Positions 13,101-26,989 of a DNA stretch of 62,761 nucleotides are shown piece after piece. Source of the DNA: Mnemiopsis leidyi (lineage: Eukaryota > Ctenophora > Tentaculata > Lobata > Bolinopsidae); contig JH155348.1 of NCBI GenBank assembly GCA_000226015.1, forward strand, positions 21,659-84,419, in the 5' to 3' direction. Made by a program: the position numbers and the translations under genes. The notes under the pieces are model-generated. The model was given only the letters and a program-made list of their open reading frames with translations, did not search any database and was not told the origin of the DNA. Numbering within the stretch: the stretch's first letter is position 1; every line of letters begins with the position of its first letter.

Positions 13101-16100
13101 TAGGGGCGGCGTATCGTATTTAGAAAATATTGCAGCACCTGATAAATAGCTTCAAGTAATTTCTGTCTTGTGGCGCTAAGAAATTAAGTCACGTAAATCC
13201 AATAAAAATCAGTGCAGTGCCTCGTAACTAGCATTCTATTAAAGTCGACAGATATTTTATCAATGTGTATTTGTACAAGAGAAATTTAGAACATAATACT
13301 TGATTATATACTAACTTGTTAAATTCCGGTATTATGACGTAATTATGAGGAGTGTAGAACTGCAGAGAGCAGAATGTACAAGTTGTACACTCTGTAATGT
13401 GTATAGTATTGTACAGTAGCGGCTTCCTGCTCCGACTGCACACATATTAGAGCTGGCTGTGTACGCACGCATGTTTTGGTAAAGACAGTCCAGTATCAAT
13501 AATATGCAGCATATTGTGTTAACAGTAATTATACTGAGTATACACAACAAATTACGATGCATTGTCAGATTTGGAAGATGTTTAAATTATTCACAATAGT
13601 TTGTCACCCTGAATTTTTACCCCTTCGCAGAAACAGTCAAATAAGATTTAGTTAAGAGACAAAAAATAGCACGTGCTACAAACGTGTGATTTAGTAAGGA
13701 GGTCACGTGATGCCACATGATGTGATGAGAAGGTCACGTGACTCAGTTCGAACACATTTTGTACCTTGTCAAATAGTTTCTAACGCAGCTCAGTTGAAAT
13801 TACAAGGCAATTAAATGTGTGCGCTGTAAGTGGTCTACTGTAGAAATTCACTCTGTTTCAAGCCATTGCAAAAGTTGAAACGTTGCAACCGTAAAATTGA
13901 CGATATCAATCTATTTTTCCTCGTTAACTTGAAAGAGTATCCCAAATTCAGCATCAATTTGATATTGTCATAGAGAAATTTATTAAAATCTGTGCAGCCA
14001 ACGTGTTTTTGTTTACTCAACTAAGAAAACAAATTCGGTCATATTTTCGACAAGCCAGGCAACTTTTTGTCAAATCAAAATGCAATGAACGGCACATTTC
14101 CTGCATCGCTAATTAATCGCTGCCAAATTGTAAGTTTATAAACAGATCACTGCAGATAGCAGACATACAGTCATGCCATGATTACAGCCAGAAAAATGCC
14201 AAATAACCATAAAATTGTGAAGATCAAACGGCATTGCATCGAACGATGATAAATTCTCGGTGATATCCAAGGGACGATCTCCTAATATGATTTAAAAAGG
14301 AATTCTACAAGTCACGAAATTCAGATCCAATTTACCATAATAAATGGGCGAAGTTTTGACAAAAATATCATATGAAAAATACACACCGTCTTTAATGAGA
14401 TGGTCCTGAGTGAGTCCAGAGAGAAGGGTAGGAGGAATTATTCCCTCTATCAGGAGAAGAGCGGTAGCACTACCGAGCAGGCCGCGTTCATCGTCGTTCA
14501 GACAAGCTCGCATCACCATGATTATCTGGGTAGTTTTACATATTTACCAGAATAAACAGTCTTAGTGTGTTGTAACTATTTAAACAGACCTGTACTATAC
14601 AATAATCCAGAACACTGGAAATATTGAAGAAGCTTCCATACTAAACGATTATAACGTTCAGTTCAGTTTGGTGAACGATATAACGATAGCTTCAACATAC
14701 CCAGCGCTAAACGAAGGTATAAATTGTAATAGCTTAGGGGCATAAAGGGATCTAGGCGATGTTATGGCTGAAAAAGGTATGGAACAACAAAAGGTATAGA
14801 ACAACAATTTTGACAAATTACATTAATTTCACCAGGCTCTTTTCATTCCGCACAATATCAGTACTTTAACATTTTAAAGCGATTTACAAGAATCAAAATT
14901 ATTTGCACTTTTGTACATAAACCCCACCCATACACCTGAATTATCTGCTATAACTAGTTAATAAGTTATTCTGCACATACTTACAAGTCTCATATATGTT
15001 TCTCAATACCTTGCGTCATGTATTTGGGACGAACTGTGGGCTTGGCTCATATATTTGAGTTTAATCGTCATTAAATGTGACAAGTTCAGAACTTTAAACT
15101 TTTAGAATTGCTCTTGCATCATTCATGACGGCTCCCTGTGAATTGGCGCCCCGATTGAGCTTTAAACACAAAATAATATCCTACTCTCCTAGACATATGC
15201 TCGAGAGTCCTTGAAGGACAAGATTGAAGAATCTACACAAAGCAGCGGCAGATTGTAAATCGGGATTCGAGAGGTAGGTGTTTAAATATTTCTCTTGCAT
15301 TAGGGTCTAGATCGTACTCTGTACAAAGGAAAAGACGTAAATCATAAATTAGTGAAGAAGCTTCTCTTTGAAGACCTTATCGCACCAACCTTTTGAGCTT
15401 AAGGAAAACCCCCCAAATATTTCAAATATTTGAACGTGTAGTGGTCATCCATCAGGATGAAAGAAGTAGGTGTGTCTGTATCCAATATCCTGGAAGATTG
15501 GAAAAGCAGAGCAATGGCACACCGCAAAGAGACACACAAGTAAAATCTTCAAGCTCTCACAGTAAAGCATCGCAAACGATAAATTTATGTTCAGTAGAAG
15601 CTTAGCTTCATAGTCTGAAGGGGATTTGAAAAATTTAGCTAGTAAATTTGACTATACAGGAACTTAAAGCACCCCAATGTGCAAATTTGCTCGAATTTTA
15701 TTGATACCTTCGTTAAGCTGCTGTAAAAATTTCAAGGAAAACTAATAAAAGTTGACTTCATGGCACCCGTCCAAAGTTGCTTAGTCCCAAAATTATATTT
15801 TATATGTTAACTAATTTTGAAAACTTGCACACGCTACTGTGAAATATCAACCACCTTGAAACTTTGCACACAGGTAGAGGACAGCGATAGAAAAATTGCG
15901 ATGCTTTGTAAGTGTGTTTCCAAGAAAAGGGAAAACATTTATGGACACTTAAAATAAAAGTAGCAATTTTTCTGCCAAATTTCAACGTGAAGACTAAAAA
16001 TTGTTAGAGCCACCCTTAATTAAGATGTCTAAATGCCAGATATAAGGTTACTTTTTACGAATATACTTTATCTGACCCGGGTTTATTGGTTTTGGTCTTA

Positions 16101-17749
16101 AGAGCGGATGTCAGATGCATCTTTTATATACCACATTATGCAACTCCTGAACATCTATTGTCGTCTAGCGCATACATCTTCTATTTTAGAATAAAAAATA
16201 AGTCGTGCAATTGATGCCCATTAAAGTGCTTTAAGTTCCTATTTCCTGTACAGTTAAATCAAGTAGCTGCCACAAAGCAGTGTTTTCTACGATCCCCCCT
16301 TTAAACATGATATCTTGTACCAATCTAATTCTTGTCTAATCTAATTCTTGTACTATCTATACAGTATAATCTTGTACTATCTAATCCTGTACTATCTAAT
16401 CTTGTACAGTGTACATTGAAATTAGCACAGAAGTAAACTTACCTTCCTGATTTCCTCTCCGAGACGATTTTGGAGCCACTTGTATCTTCTTATGAACTGG
16501 ATGAAGATATTCGTAAAGGACTTCACATCCTTTGGTTCTTGACTTATCAAACAAATCTGAAAAATCGACAAATCAGTGACTTGAAGCAAAAAATTAAACA
16601 ATAAAATGTCGATGGCAAGATGCTCAAAGATTCCACCTTACTATTGATACATTTTCTAAGTTTTAAAGAATGACGGATTTTGATTTTGATTTGCTCTACC
16701 GGATTCCTCCGGTTTTCGCAGCGCTTTAGTACTGTAGGGGCTATAAGGAAGGCTCTTGGTCTTTTAGACTTCCTCATTAAACCCTCAGTTCCCTTTTTCA
16801 GTTCAATCGGCTTGGTCGATCGGAAGAGATTGCACAGGTCGAAAATCTCGGTGTCCTTTTCTGGAGGGCTTCGAAAACTTAACAGGAAAGTGGAAGCACC
16901 GTGGGTTATTTTATAAATAAGTTGTATGTTTGGGAATACGTTTATAACAACTCACATTTGTTCTAACGTTACCCTCTATGGCACCGCCCGCAGAAATTAT
17001 TCCTCCAACAAACAAGACATCCAGCAGGGTTTCTCCGTACCTAAATACAAGGAAAATTCGATCAGCTCTCATAAAAAGACAAAAAACTACTTTGAAGATG
17101 TCTGAAAGCCTACTGCCTACGTAGAACATTGGTTGTTGGATTTTTAATTCGACACTATTAAGATAAATAAGATCCAGAACCAACACCTGGACAATATCTG
17201 TCAGAAAATAAGTCCGAACCGTTTAACGTCGAGTTTGCCAGTGGCGGTGTCACAGAGGTATTTTAGAAGTTGATCGTGGTTGTTTCCTACATCCTCGAGT
17301 CCTGCTATGATGGCGTCACGGAAAACCTGGGGTTCGTACCTCTCCTTTTCGTCTGCAATTTTAGATATATGTAAGTTTGGTCAAGTACACATTAACGTGT
17401 ACGATTTGATACATATTTAAATGTACAATTTATTACACATTAAAATGTTCAATTTAATACACATTAGAATGTACAATTCAATACAAATTAAGATGTTCAA
17501 TTTAATCTAATTAAAATGTACAATTTAATACAAATAAAAATGTTCAATTTAATACACATTAAAATGTTCAATCTAATACACAACTTAATACACATTAGAA
17601 TGTACAATTTAATACACATTAGAATGTACAATTTAATACACATTAGAATGTACAATATATATATATACAGTGAACGTGTAATCATTACCTCGCTTGCGGG
17701 TTTTGTTCCTTGTTCCACTTAATGTAGGTTTAAGGGCTTTTCCAGACAT
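10142..17749 (-). CDS. BZW1/BZW2-like: BZW / eIF5-mimic protein (5MP), W2 domain, 12 exons
   Basis: BZW (5MP) proteins mimic eIF5: their C-terminal W2 domain binds eIF2 and eIF3 and tunes start-codon selection and translation. Exons on the complement: 17749-17689, 17352-17220, 17040-16956, 16556-16443, 14525-14387, 12636-12527, 11834-11745, 11587-11501, 11067-10924, 10725-10587, 10416-10294, 10170-10142. Phases agree, giving 417 residues (human 419). The protein starts MSGKALKPTLSGTRNKTRKR, followed by DEKERYEP, YGETLLDVLFVGGII and FIRRYKWLQNRLGEE. The W2 region includes IQEFCYDNINFLKTFQKVIF and ends VDWLENAEE with a short acidic DDSDEDEE tail. Vertebrates have two paralogues; this single gene cannot be assigned to either. 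Intron 1 contains a 24-bp minisatellite. The gene is convergent with ITPA. Confidence 0.95.
16310..16420. repeat. Degenerate short tandem repeat in BZW intron 4
   Basis: Repeats of the type ATCTAATTCTTGTACT, roughly 14-16 bp, about six imperfect copies, just 3' on the plus strand of which lies BZW exon 4 (complement 16443-16556). Confidence 0.7.
17400..17655. repeat. 24-bp minisatellite in BZW intron 1
   Basis: About ten copies of a unit containing CACATTAGAATGTACAATTT, with the last three copies nearly identical and earlier copies diverged (TTCAAT for TACAAT). It ends in a short TA run at 17656-17667, only about 20 bp from the splice donor of BZW exon 1. Because the unit length is a multiple of three, both strands stay open, which creates spurious open frames. 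Confidence 0.9.
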
Positions 17750-20493
17750 ACAAGGGTTCCGTTGGACCACTAAAGCAGATGTTGCGTTAGGGAAGACTGG
17801 GAAATTTAGACACGTTTTTAAACACGAGTAAGTTCGGAAATATTTGTCTCATTTCTGGTTAAAATTTACAGAAATGTTACAAAATATATATATATTCAAA
17901 ATTCAAAGGTACAAGCACTTTTTTATCAATTTCGATTGCCTAACTGAATTAGGCAATTAAATTTACTACTTTTCTTTGCAAGTCGTATTTGACTTCGTAA
18001 AAACAATGATACTCTGTCTTTAGTAAACTGATTATATGCCAGAAAATTATGATATTTACAAATACAAATGGGGAAATACATTATTCATACCAGACTTCAC
18101 AATATAATATATTTTTAACCTGGCATAACGCCAAAAACTTTCCGCATTGATCTTAGCGGATATTAGGCTTGATCAAAAGGAATTAAACAAACCTCCCACT
18201 ACCCAGATTCCAAAATCTTTACACGAACTACTCTTAGTACTGTTGATAAAAATAAAACAGACGAGTCTGTTTCAAGACTCCTTTCTTTTAAAATTTTGTT
18301 CCCTTAGTTCAATGAGATGCAGATTCTGTTAACAGTAATTTAACAAATTCGACAGTTTACAATATTGTGATCAGCATGAGTTCACTCAGAGTTGTGTGTA
18401 TCACTCGCTTCACTCAGAAAGTATACCAAGTTAAACAACGTTAGTGCAAATTAATAATCTAGCAAGGTTCTTGACACTTTTATAGGGCACTGGGAGACTT
18501 GTGTATAATCATGAGATAATTATAACGAATCAGTAACGTAATTATAAGTTATAACACAAACTATTATGACTAACGTATTAATATCAAAATGGAATCATTT
18601 GTATAACGTTTCAGCAAATATACAGCGCAGTACACGGCTACAAAAATAGGACCTGCCACAGGATATGTTATCAGTGTTTCCTTTAAAAATAAACCCTCTC
18701 TAATTTGGCTACATCATGTTAACCAGTATCGTGTCAACATCTCCGACTGCCAGCTAAATTTATATTTTAAACAGGATTAATGTTGTTCTGTGATCTTGAA
18801 GCGTACTTTATCTCAATGAAAATTTGGCATGATTGCAATTTTCAATTTTTTATGGCATTCTTATTCGTTTAACAGTAAACAGTAACCTAAATCTACAATC
18901 GCGAAGAAACTCATTTGCCCGGCAGTCGTTGATGATTAAATTTATCTACTTGCTTTAAAAGTACTTCGTAATGCTCAAAGTACAAAACTAATTTTGAATG
19001 AAAAATAATAAATATCATATATACCGAGTAAAAATGGCGCTATGAAAATAACAGGTTCACAATTATTATGTTGTTAAACTTAATAAACCCAATTGAACCG
19101 TTCATCAGTTCACAAGTTTATAGATCACAGCAGGACACTTGTATAACGATACGGGATCACGGGGATTCTGTCATTGATGACAAACTGAAGAGTCCGTTAT
19201 TCTCGATACATCAGAAAATCATCAAATACTATGAATGATTTTGTAACAAATCGTCGCAATTTCCCGCTCTAACAAAACCAGTCATGCTTACAGGTTGAGA
19301 ATAGTAATTTTGTAATCATCAACACTGGAACTAATTCACGTATTTCTGTTACCAACCAAAAACGACAACATTACAGTTGATTGTTATTTATCAAATTTGA
19401 AATTAGAAAAGCAGGCAAAATAATCAATTATTCCCCATGCGACACTTTATGTATTGAGTTTACTCAAAATCAAATTATAACCTAATTATTTTCTTTGTAT
19501 TAGAACGATCAAGAAATGCTTACATTTTACACTTGCAGTATGTATTACAGGAATATACAGTATACAAGTGATACAAGGAAACGCTAAGGTCACAGTTTCC
19601 AACTCAAAAAAGATTTGCGAGTAGTTGAAGAGCATACCAAAATTTGAGAGAGGTCGATAAACTGATAAATGATAAGCGGTTATTGACTAAGCGCATTAGC
19701 AATATAACTGGCGTATTTAATAGATTGAATCTTTTTAGCATGATTCGGTACACAAATTATGGTTCAACTACCTGCAAAATGTAATCACATCTCCTCAATT
19801 GCTCTAGTTTCATCCAAACGATGGCTTTTACGAAAAGCAACATGAACGAACATTGACTGATAAAATTTTTACTACGCTTCATACGGATATTCCAAATCGT
19901 TTCTAATTTAGGGAACTATGTGAACACTTTAAGACTATCTTTTTCTGTTTTCTCAAACCAGGGAATCTCTTAATATATTGAAATTTCATCAAAATCTTGT
20001 AAAAAACTCGTAGGACTCTACCGATTTTAAAGATCTGTACAAGAACGCAGCTTGATATAAAATTTAACATTTTACTCACGGGTTATACTATTAACTCAAC
20101 TTTTCACTGAATTTAAGATCTCGATCAGTGAAGCGTGGGGGTACAACAAACCCATAAATAGTTTAGCGTTAGTATCACATCATAAATCAATATCAGCAGT
20201 AACATCCCTAATGAGTATGTGACCTGTGACATATAATGTATCTGAGTAGATTCCATTTCTTGAATGTTTAATCTGAAATGTTGGCAGCTGAGAAACATCA
20301 AAACAGTTTAAGCTGGTGCCTGATAGACAAGGCAATACATGCGGTATATCAGGAAATAAGACTTTTGTTTTCGCGCCATTTCTGTGGAGTGTGATAACGC
20401 TGATTAAAATTTAAGGAGAGATAAATGATTTAACGATTAAAGGATGGTAACTATTCAAGTACTTACGGTTTATAAAAAGTGAGTTTATGAAAC
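17750..20493. other. Intergenic between BZW 5' end and USP22 3' end
   Basis: About 2.7 kb of AT-rich DNA. It should hold the BZW promoter and USP22 3' UTR. No conserved coding exon, RNA gene or clear repeat was recognised. Confidence 0.5.
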
Positions 20494-23400
20494 TCAAGAA
20501 TACTCAATAACTTTTTTGTGGTAAAACAACATGTACGCCTCGCTGTTGAGGACCGTTTCTTTTGAAACCCTGACGGAGAAAAGAGTACAAAAAAGTGCCG
20601 AAAGAAAGGTGCAAGTCAATAGTTAATATCCGAGAGTTTTTTGGCGATTTTGATAAATCATAAAATCTACACACTTAGTTAGATAAGTATCGTCGCATCT
20701 AAACCACTGTTCTCCAGCGTGTAGAACGTAGTTTATGTAATGGCCTGAGTCTGTTGTTCCCATGTGATTTACAACGGCAAACAGCCTGTATCGCCCTATC
20801 TCTTCTTTTACCTGGGCATTTTATAAGTATTGTTATTCTATTGAAAGTATCAGATTATGTAGACTGTAGATGTCAGTAAACCGAGTGTGTCGTGTATTGT
20901 TTGTATTATTTCATTGTGTAAGTACAGTGTCTGTGTACAGTCTGCAAATAATTGAATTGTGTCTTTACATCGCACCTTGCCTTTGGCATAAAGGCATTCT
21001 TATTACACATGATTATAATATATTAATAATATTTATCGAGTTACATTCAGTTCACGGTTAATAGTTTTGTCTGGAAAACGTGATTTCATGCTTTTCCAAG
21101 TGGAAGAAAATAACTAAGTAACGATGGAATCTATTTACCGAACTAACTTATTTAAACATTTCGCCACAACAAAACTGTGAAATAAAGGCAGCTCGAGCAG
21201 AATTAAGGTTTTAGTTACAACGAAGTTGTTCGAGAAATCACAGGAATACGATTAGCATACGATAAGCATTTACTATGATACATCTCATAAAACCAAGTCA
21301 TTTACACTAACCTTATTGGACTTATTGATAACGCTAGTCAGATAGGGAGACAGATCCAGCTCGAACGGAAACTCCAGGGGGTTTCCCAACTTCCTGGTCT
21401 TCTTGCTGTGTCGGAACCGTTTGATATGGATGCAGACAACTACGGGTATCTGCTTCAACGACAACTGCTTGGTACCCTCCTGAGCCACGCCGCACAAGCT
21501 GCATCTAACGGGTAATTCGAGAAATCAATCTCATCATTCAACATGTCCTATTTATTTGATCTGCTGTTAAATTTAAGTCTCGCACACCTTAAATTTGCAG
21601 GTGTAATTAAGTTTGTCATGTAGGTGAGGCAGTAGCTAGAGGTGCCGCCTTTTTGCAATTACTCCTTTTGGTAAGATATCATTATAAAACTGAATTCAAA
21701 CAATATAAGCGGCGCTCTGAAGAAAGATTATTGCAATAGTATCAATTTGATCCGAACTACAATCCGGAGTTTTAGTTATGAGGTCGCGCACATTGCGAAT
21801 TGAACGACTTGCCGATGTTCTAGAAGTTTTAAGGACGTAAAAACAGGATAACAATTCGCGTAGGAACGGTTTATATTGAAACATGTGCCATATTATTGAT
21901 CTGTGTGACGTGATGATTAATCAAAATCGATAGAAGTTTTATTGATCAATCTATTTCTCAATATCAGCAAAATTTGATTTGCAGACCTGCTAAGTACCAC
22001 TCATTCTATTCGCACAATGTAGCCTTCAAAGATCACTTAAATTTGCAGCAAATCTACTAAGTTCAGGTTGCTCACTACGGTATTAAAATGACATCGACAA
22101 AGATCAATGTTACGTAAAGTCCGTGCGCATTTAATTTTAATACATAATCTTCTAACCCTCTATTACAACACACCCATGTTTACCTGTTTAATCACACTGA
22201 GACACAGACAAGCAAATACTCCGACTTAGACACGTGACCCACCTTCTTACCTAATTTTAGCCTCAGAACCGAGACGTTCAGGTCGAGTAAATCTCTCTAG
22301 ACACTCGTCCAGAGTAACGGGGGGCTCATCGTCACTAGGTTCACTGTCCACACTGATACTGCTGCACACACTGGCACTGTCCGAAATCTTGTCCCCATTA
22401 TCTCGCTGTAAAAATTAACGTTAACTATGATGGTGGTAATAAGGAGGGGGGGGGCACTGACCATGACACCCAGGAATTTGCCCCATGGTCAATACTCAAT
22501 GGTTAAAAAAACTTGATCATGACCGCAGAAATATTAAAATTCGATCATGGTGTCATGGTCATTTGACCATGACCATGACACATGGACGTAGGCCAAATGG
22601 TCAAAGATCCGTGGTAATCTTACCACCCCCCCCCCCCCGCCACTTACTGACACTTTGAAGGATGTATTTAAATTATTGGAAGTGCAATACTCGAACCTGG
22701 TGTGTTGCCCAAACAGAACATGTCCTATTGAAACGTACCGGAACAAGGTCGAGCGAGATGTCCCAGAAAGGCTCTACAGTGGCAGAAATGTTGTTGCAGT
22801 TGGTGCAGGTCAGATCGGACTGAAGAGCGCCAGTGAAGATCTGGTGTATAGCACAGGAGCAGTCCAGGGAGTTGTGCGGCACTCCGTTACTCACACCCGA
22901 GTTTGATAGATCTTGCTTTATAAGGTGTCGGTGCAGCAAGTCTGGGAAGGTAAATATTGTATTCGGCAGAATGCAAAATTGTGAAAACTTCATATTATGA
23001 ACACTGTGGAGGCCCTTCAAAGCGGTGTAACATAATTTTCCGAGATTCAAAGACAAATCAAACTTAAGTAGCTCAGTCAATTGTTGAATTTAAAGTCCAG
23101 AAGGTGAGTACTTACCAAGATAAGTTATAAAGAACTCATGAGCGTCTTGCTGATCATACCCTGCCAGTACACGGGCCTGCGTCCACACCAAGTGTAACAT
23201 TTTGTGGGGAGAAATCGGGCTTTTCTGACCTGACAACATCTCCTACACAGGAATTTATGTGACTTCTATTATAAGGGAGAACATGTATTTTAAAATAACA
23301 TAAATTTTTGTAAATTCGTGGCTTAAACATGAAGCTAGATCTGACGTCCAGGACTATGTGGTTGAATAACAAGTAAACAGCTGCTAACCTGGAAAAGCCA

Positions 23401-24695
23401 CACCATCTCGCAGGCTAAACACTGTTTTCTCTCATCTCCAGTGCAGTGGTGTTGTTCTTAACAAATAAATTTGGTTAATAAGCTTGTGTCAACCAGAATT
23501 TTGAATTCAGGCTTAGATAATCTAATATCAAATATTAGTCTATATAAAGTTTATATATATTCACTTATGGAGCTTCAGAAAACAAACAACACATTGAAAA
23601 AAGCATTGTAAAATAATTTCAAAGCTAGTACCCGAGAGGAAGTATTCCCTGAGAACTGGTGTATGCAGAAGACTCTGTAATATACAGCTCATAAAACAAG
23701 TGCTTCCTAGATTAGTTAATCCTCTCAGTCCAATACTGCTTCCAGATTTTATTCTTCGTCGTTTGGAACTGACAGAGAAAATTTGAGTATTCTAACACAA
23801 ACATGTTAAGTAGATTTTAAAATTCAATATTTTTCTGAACTAGTTAACTATTGTGAAAGAGCTATATAAGCTATGGCACATGAGATCTAATATGTTACCT
23901 TCGAATAAGGAGAGAAATATCCTCAATAGGAGGCTCCCATTCCTCAAATGCTAAAACTCGGCCAGGTTTTTCAGAGTTATGCCACATTCTAACAGTCTCG
24001 AGATTGTCATTGAACACGAATGTTTCGCATTTCATACACCAAACATGACCTACAACGGAAGTGTAGTAAATACTATCATTTCAAGGGGATAACATATGAT
24101 GACATGCAATTGGTAAAAATATAATATTCAGGAAGTGTTCTGCAAAGAAGTAACTTACCATTATTGAGGTCCATAAACATTTTATGGTTTGTTGCAGCAT
24201 AATGTGAGTACTTATGGCTGTTAGTAGAGGAATGACATCCAAAGTAGCCACATTCTAAGCAAAGGAAAGTCCATCCAGCACTATCACTGCATTTTGAACA
24301 CTTTTTGAGTTTACCTGAATATTTTTACTGTTACTGATAGTTCCGATTTAAATGTAACATTTACTTGTATGACTGAGATATGCAAAGTTTTCACATGGGA
24401 ACAAGGTTGTTCAAGTGCTCCCAAAACCAAAGTAATTTTGTGACTGTTCATTATAATGAATAGCAACAAATAATGTGTACAAAGGAATCGGGGAGTTTCA
24501 AAAAACCAAGTTGAGTTGTTGTTGGGTAGATTTTGAGGGTTTTATGTGACAAAGCTGTACTGTGTAATAGTACTTACTCCTTAAAAGCAACTCTTTTGAA
24601 GATCTACCAGAAACAAAACAGTCCAACAGAAGTTTATACTTCTCAGATGTGCAAATGTTCACAATGTGCAGGCATTCTCCATGGTCAATACTCAT
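20494..24695 (-). CDS. USP22: USP22-type ubiquitin hydrolase (SAGA DUB module), 11 exons
   Basis: USP22 (yeast Ubp8) removes ubiquitin from histone H2B as part of the SAGA coactivator. Exons on the complement: 24695-24578, 24314-24159, 24049-23899, 23768-23632, 23456-23389, 23242-23116, 22941-22739, 22405-22251, 21504-21312, 20811-20675, 20569-20494; phases agree, about 506 residues (human 525). The N-terminal ZnF-UBP has [22 protein letters not shown] and HVWCMKC. The catalytic Cys box is [16 protein letters not shown], followed by QQDAHEFF, the USP22-specific [15 protein letters not shown] and PFWDISLDL, the His box SGHY and CDD. It ends [11 protein letters not shown], matching the human terminus. 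The start is uncertain: the same frame is open to an ATG at 24872; 24695 gives the N-terminal length closest to the family. An acidic Ser-rich insert ([18 protein letters not shown]) sits in exon 8. Confidence 0.93.
22440..22630. repeat. Dispersed TGACCATGAC-type repeat, copy 2 (USP22 intron 7)
   Basis: Multiple GGTCATGGTCA and TGACCATGAC words in both orientations, bounded by a G-run (about 22443-22454) and a C-run (about 22624-22636). The segment is itself partly palindromic. It is related to 6842-6960. Confidence 0.75.
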
Positions 24696-26985
24696 GCCTG
24701 GAGCAGAAATTAAGACTTGAGGTTCTATAAATATTTTAGGCAATATCGCCCTATCTCGAAGCACCAGTTCACATTCTACCGCTTTGTTGAGCATTCTTAA
24801 CTGGTGTGGTGGGAGTTCCCACCTGATAAGGTATGGTAACGGTGCAGAATGACCTACGGTGGACAACGACACCTGTACTGGAATCTGTTTCTAAGGAATG
24901 CTGGCTGCAGGATTTTATTTTATCAATTACAGTTTTATTCTTGTACAATTTTTAAAACAGAATTTTATTGAATTTGAATGTATTGTATTGTTTTTTAAAT
25001 CTTTTAAACGACCCACGGGCCACGGCCTAGCTTTATATAAATTATAAGCAGCCAGCAATAAAATCAGATAAGTTAACTTAAATCAGCTAAACAGAGAACA
25101 ATTCGAATTAACTAATCAGAACTATCTGTTATTTATGCATGACCTTACTGAACTTTTTAAACCTTTCTTGAATGCTTAGTTGTTCCATCTTGTGGGCAGT
25201 TAAATTTATGTGTTTTCTTTAATTTAACAGCCATATTAAACTTTTTATTAATTTTGCTCCATTTAATCCCACAAATAGGGGCATTGGTTGGGTTAATTGT
25301 TATTTTCTACTCAATCATGATGTTAGATTTATTAATTAATTATTAGGCAATATCAAAATTGAGGGATCTTTGTGAAGTGTCTTTTTGGCATCTAGTATCG
25401 AAACTGATTGTAGTTTTATAGTTCTGATTGTTTTTTACAGGTGACAGCATGATTATTTATCAAATTCTCTGTGTTACAACACATTCATCAGAACACTTTA
25501 ATATTCTAAATAATAGTAAGTGCTGAAGATATCAAAGTGTTTTATTAGTCTTAACATTACTATCATACAAATATTTTGAGTGTGAGTACTGATGAAGCTT
25601 TTGTAACAAAGATTCCCTGTCTCATTTATTCCCTGTCTCATTTGTCACCTGTTAACCAATAAACGAATCATTAAACTGTTCATCAAAATAAATCAAATAA
25701 TTTTTAACACCTATGTATCTTAAAAACATTTTGGATGGTTATGACTTATGTGGCACAATATCAAGATATATGCACGGTGCACACCAGTGACCTTTGCTGG
25801 TTTAGCAAAGATACTGCAATGAATTCTGCAGTTTTGACTGTTTCAACACTACAAATACAACAAATTTATTGTGGAGGAAGTATTTCGAGGAGGACCTAAC
25901 GACAAGAATAGACAGTTAGTTCATAGATTTAAGTAACATCTTGAAACCTATAGTCTGTTACTTAAACTCAGTCAGAGTTAAAGTCTCGCATTAGACTTTA
26001 GCTAGTAACCAATGATTTCAAGTATAATTTTCCGTCCCCTGAAGCAGATCACCCTTTAACATATATATACCAAATCAATATTCGATAACTATAATCTAAA
26101 CTGCAAAGGCTCAGGCTTCAGTCTGTCATTCCAGGTAATGAGGCCAATGAATCTGCTTTGCCAATAAGTGAAGATCATTGGCGTAAAATAGGGCCTCGCA
26201 TGGCAACTGTGATCGCTGAATTTCACCACTCTGAGATTCACTACCTACTAATGCATTCGTTAGTTCTTGCAATTACACTAAAGTTTAAGAATATTAACTA
26301 TTCACAGAATCTTTGAATTAGATTACCGAGGAGCACAGTGTTAATCAGTGTAAAGCAGTGCTAATTAACACGGACGATTCATGTTCCTGGATACTTTGTC
26401 CTTTTATAACAACCACAGTGTCATTATGAGCTATTAAATGCTCATGTGATTATTTAGTAATATTTACACTAGTTGGTTAAACATCATAAAACGACATAAA
26501 AAGTTGTTAAAGCAGACTGAGGAAGAGGTGGTGAAAACTGGAGGAAGGACGCCAACACACAACATTTGTATTTAGTATTTGTATCTGTTACACCTGTACT
26601 CAGGCGTTTACAGATATATTGCTGAGGCTCCTGCAAGATTCTAGATCTGTTATGTGTTAACGGAGACCCTCCTCAGGTAATCCTCAATCACGGTTTCCTG
26701 GTCATTCGGCTGAGTCAACCGAAGAAGATTGCATCATGCATAGGCGAACGCCCTTTACGCAATTCTCTAAGATAGGCGGATCTGGGCATCGACATTGATG
26801 AAAACTTGCTCTAACCAGAGCCTTTTTGAGCTCAATGCGCACGCCACCAGAGGTGGCGTGAGTACCTGGTTAGGTTTAATGATAACAAACAGTGATGGAG
26901 GTAATTGCATATGCAAATGAAAATAAGCCCTAGCTAGCATTTGCAGGAAACTACCTTGTAACCATGAAGAAGTGAAATTACATTT
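24696..26985. other. Intergenic upstream of USP22
   Basis: About 2.3 kb with no recognisable exon. The USP22 promoter should be here. The sequence is AT-rich and largely unique by eye until the GC-rich repeats begin near 26990. Confidence 0.5.
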
Positions 26986-26989
26986 GCTA

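Noticed and set aside
17497-17722. Open frames on both strands with repeated NLIHI or MCIKL words
   Set aside because: Translation of the 24-bp minisatellite in BZW intron 1.
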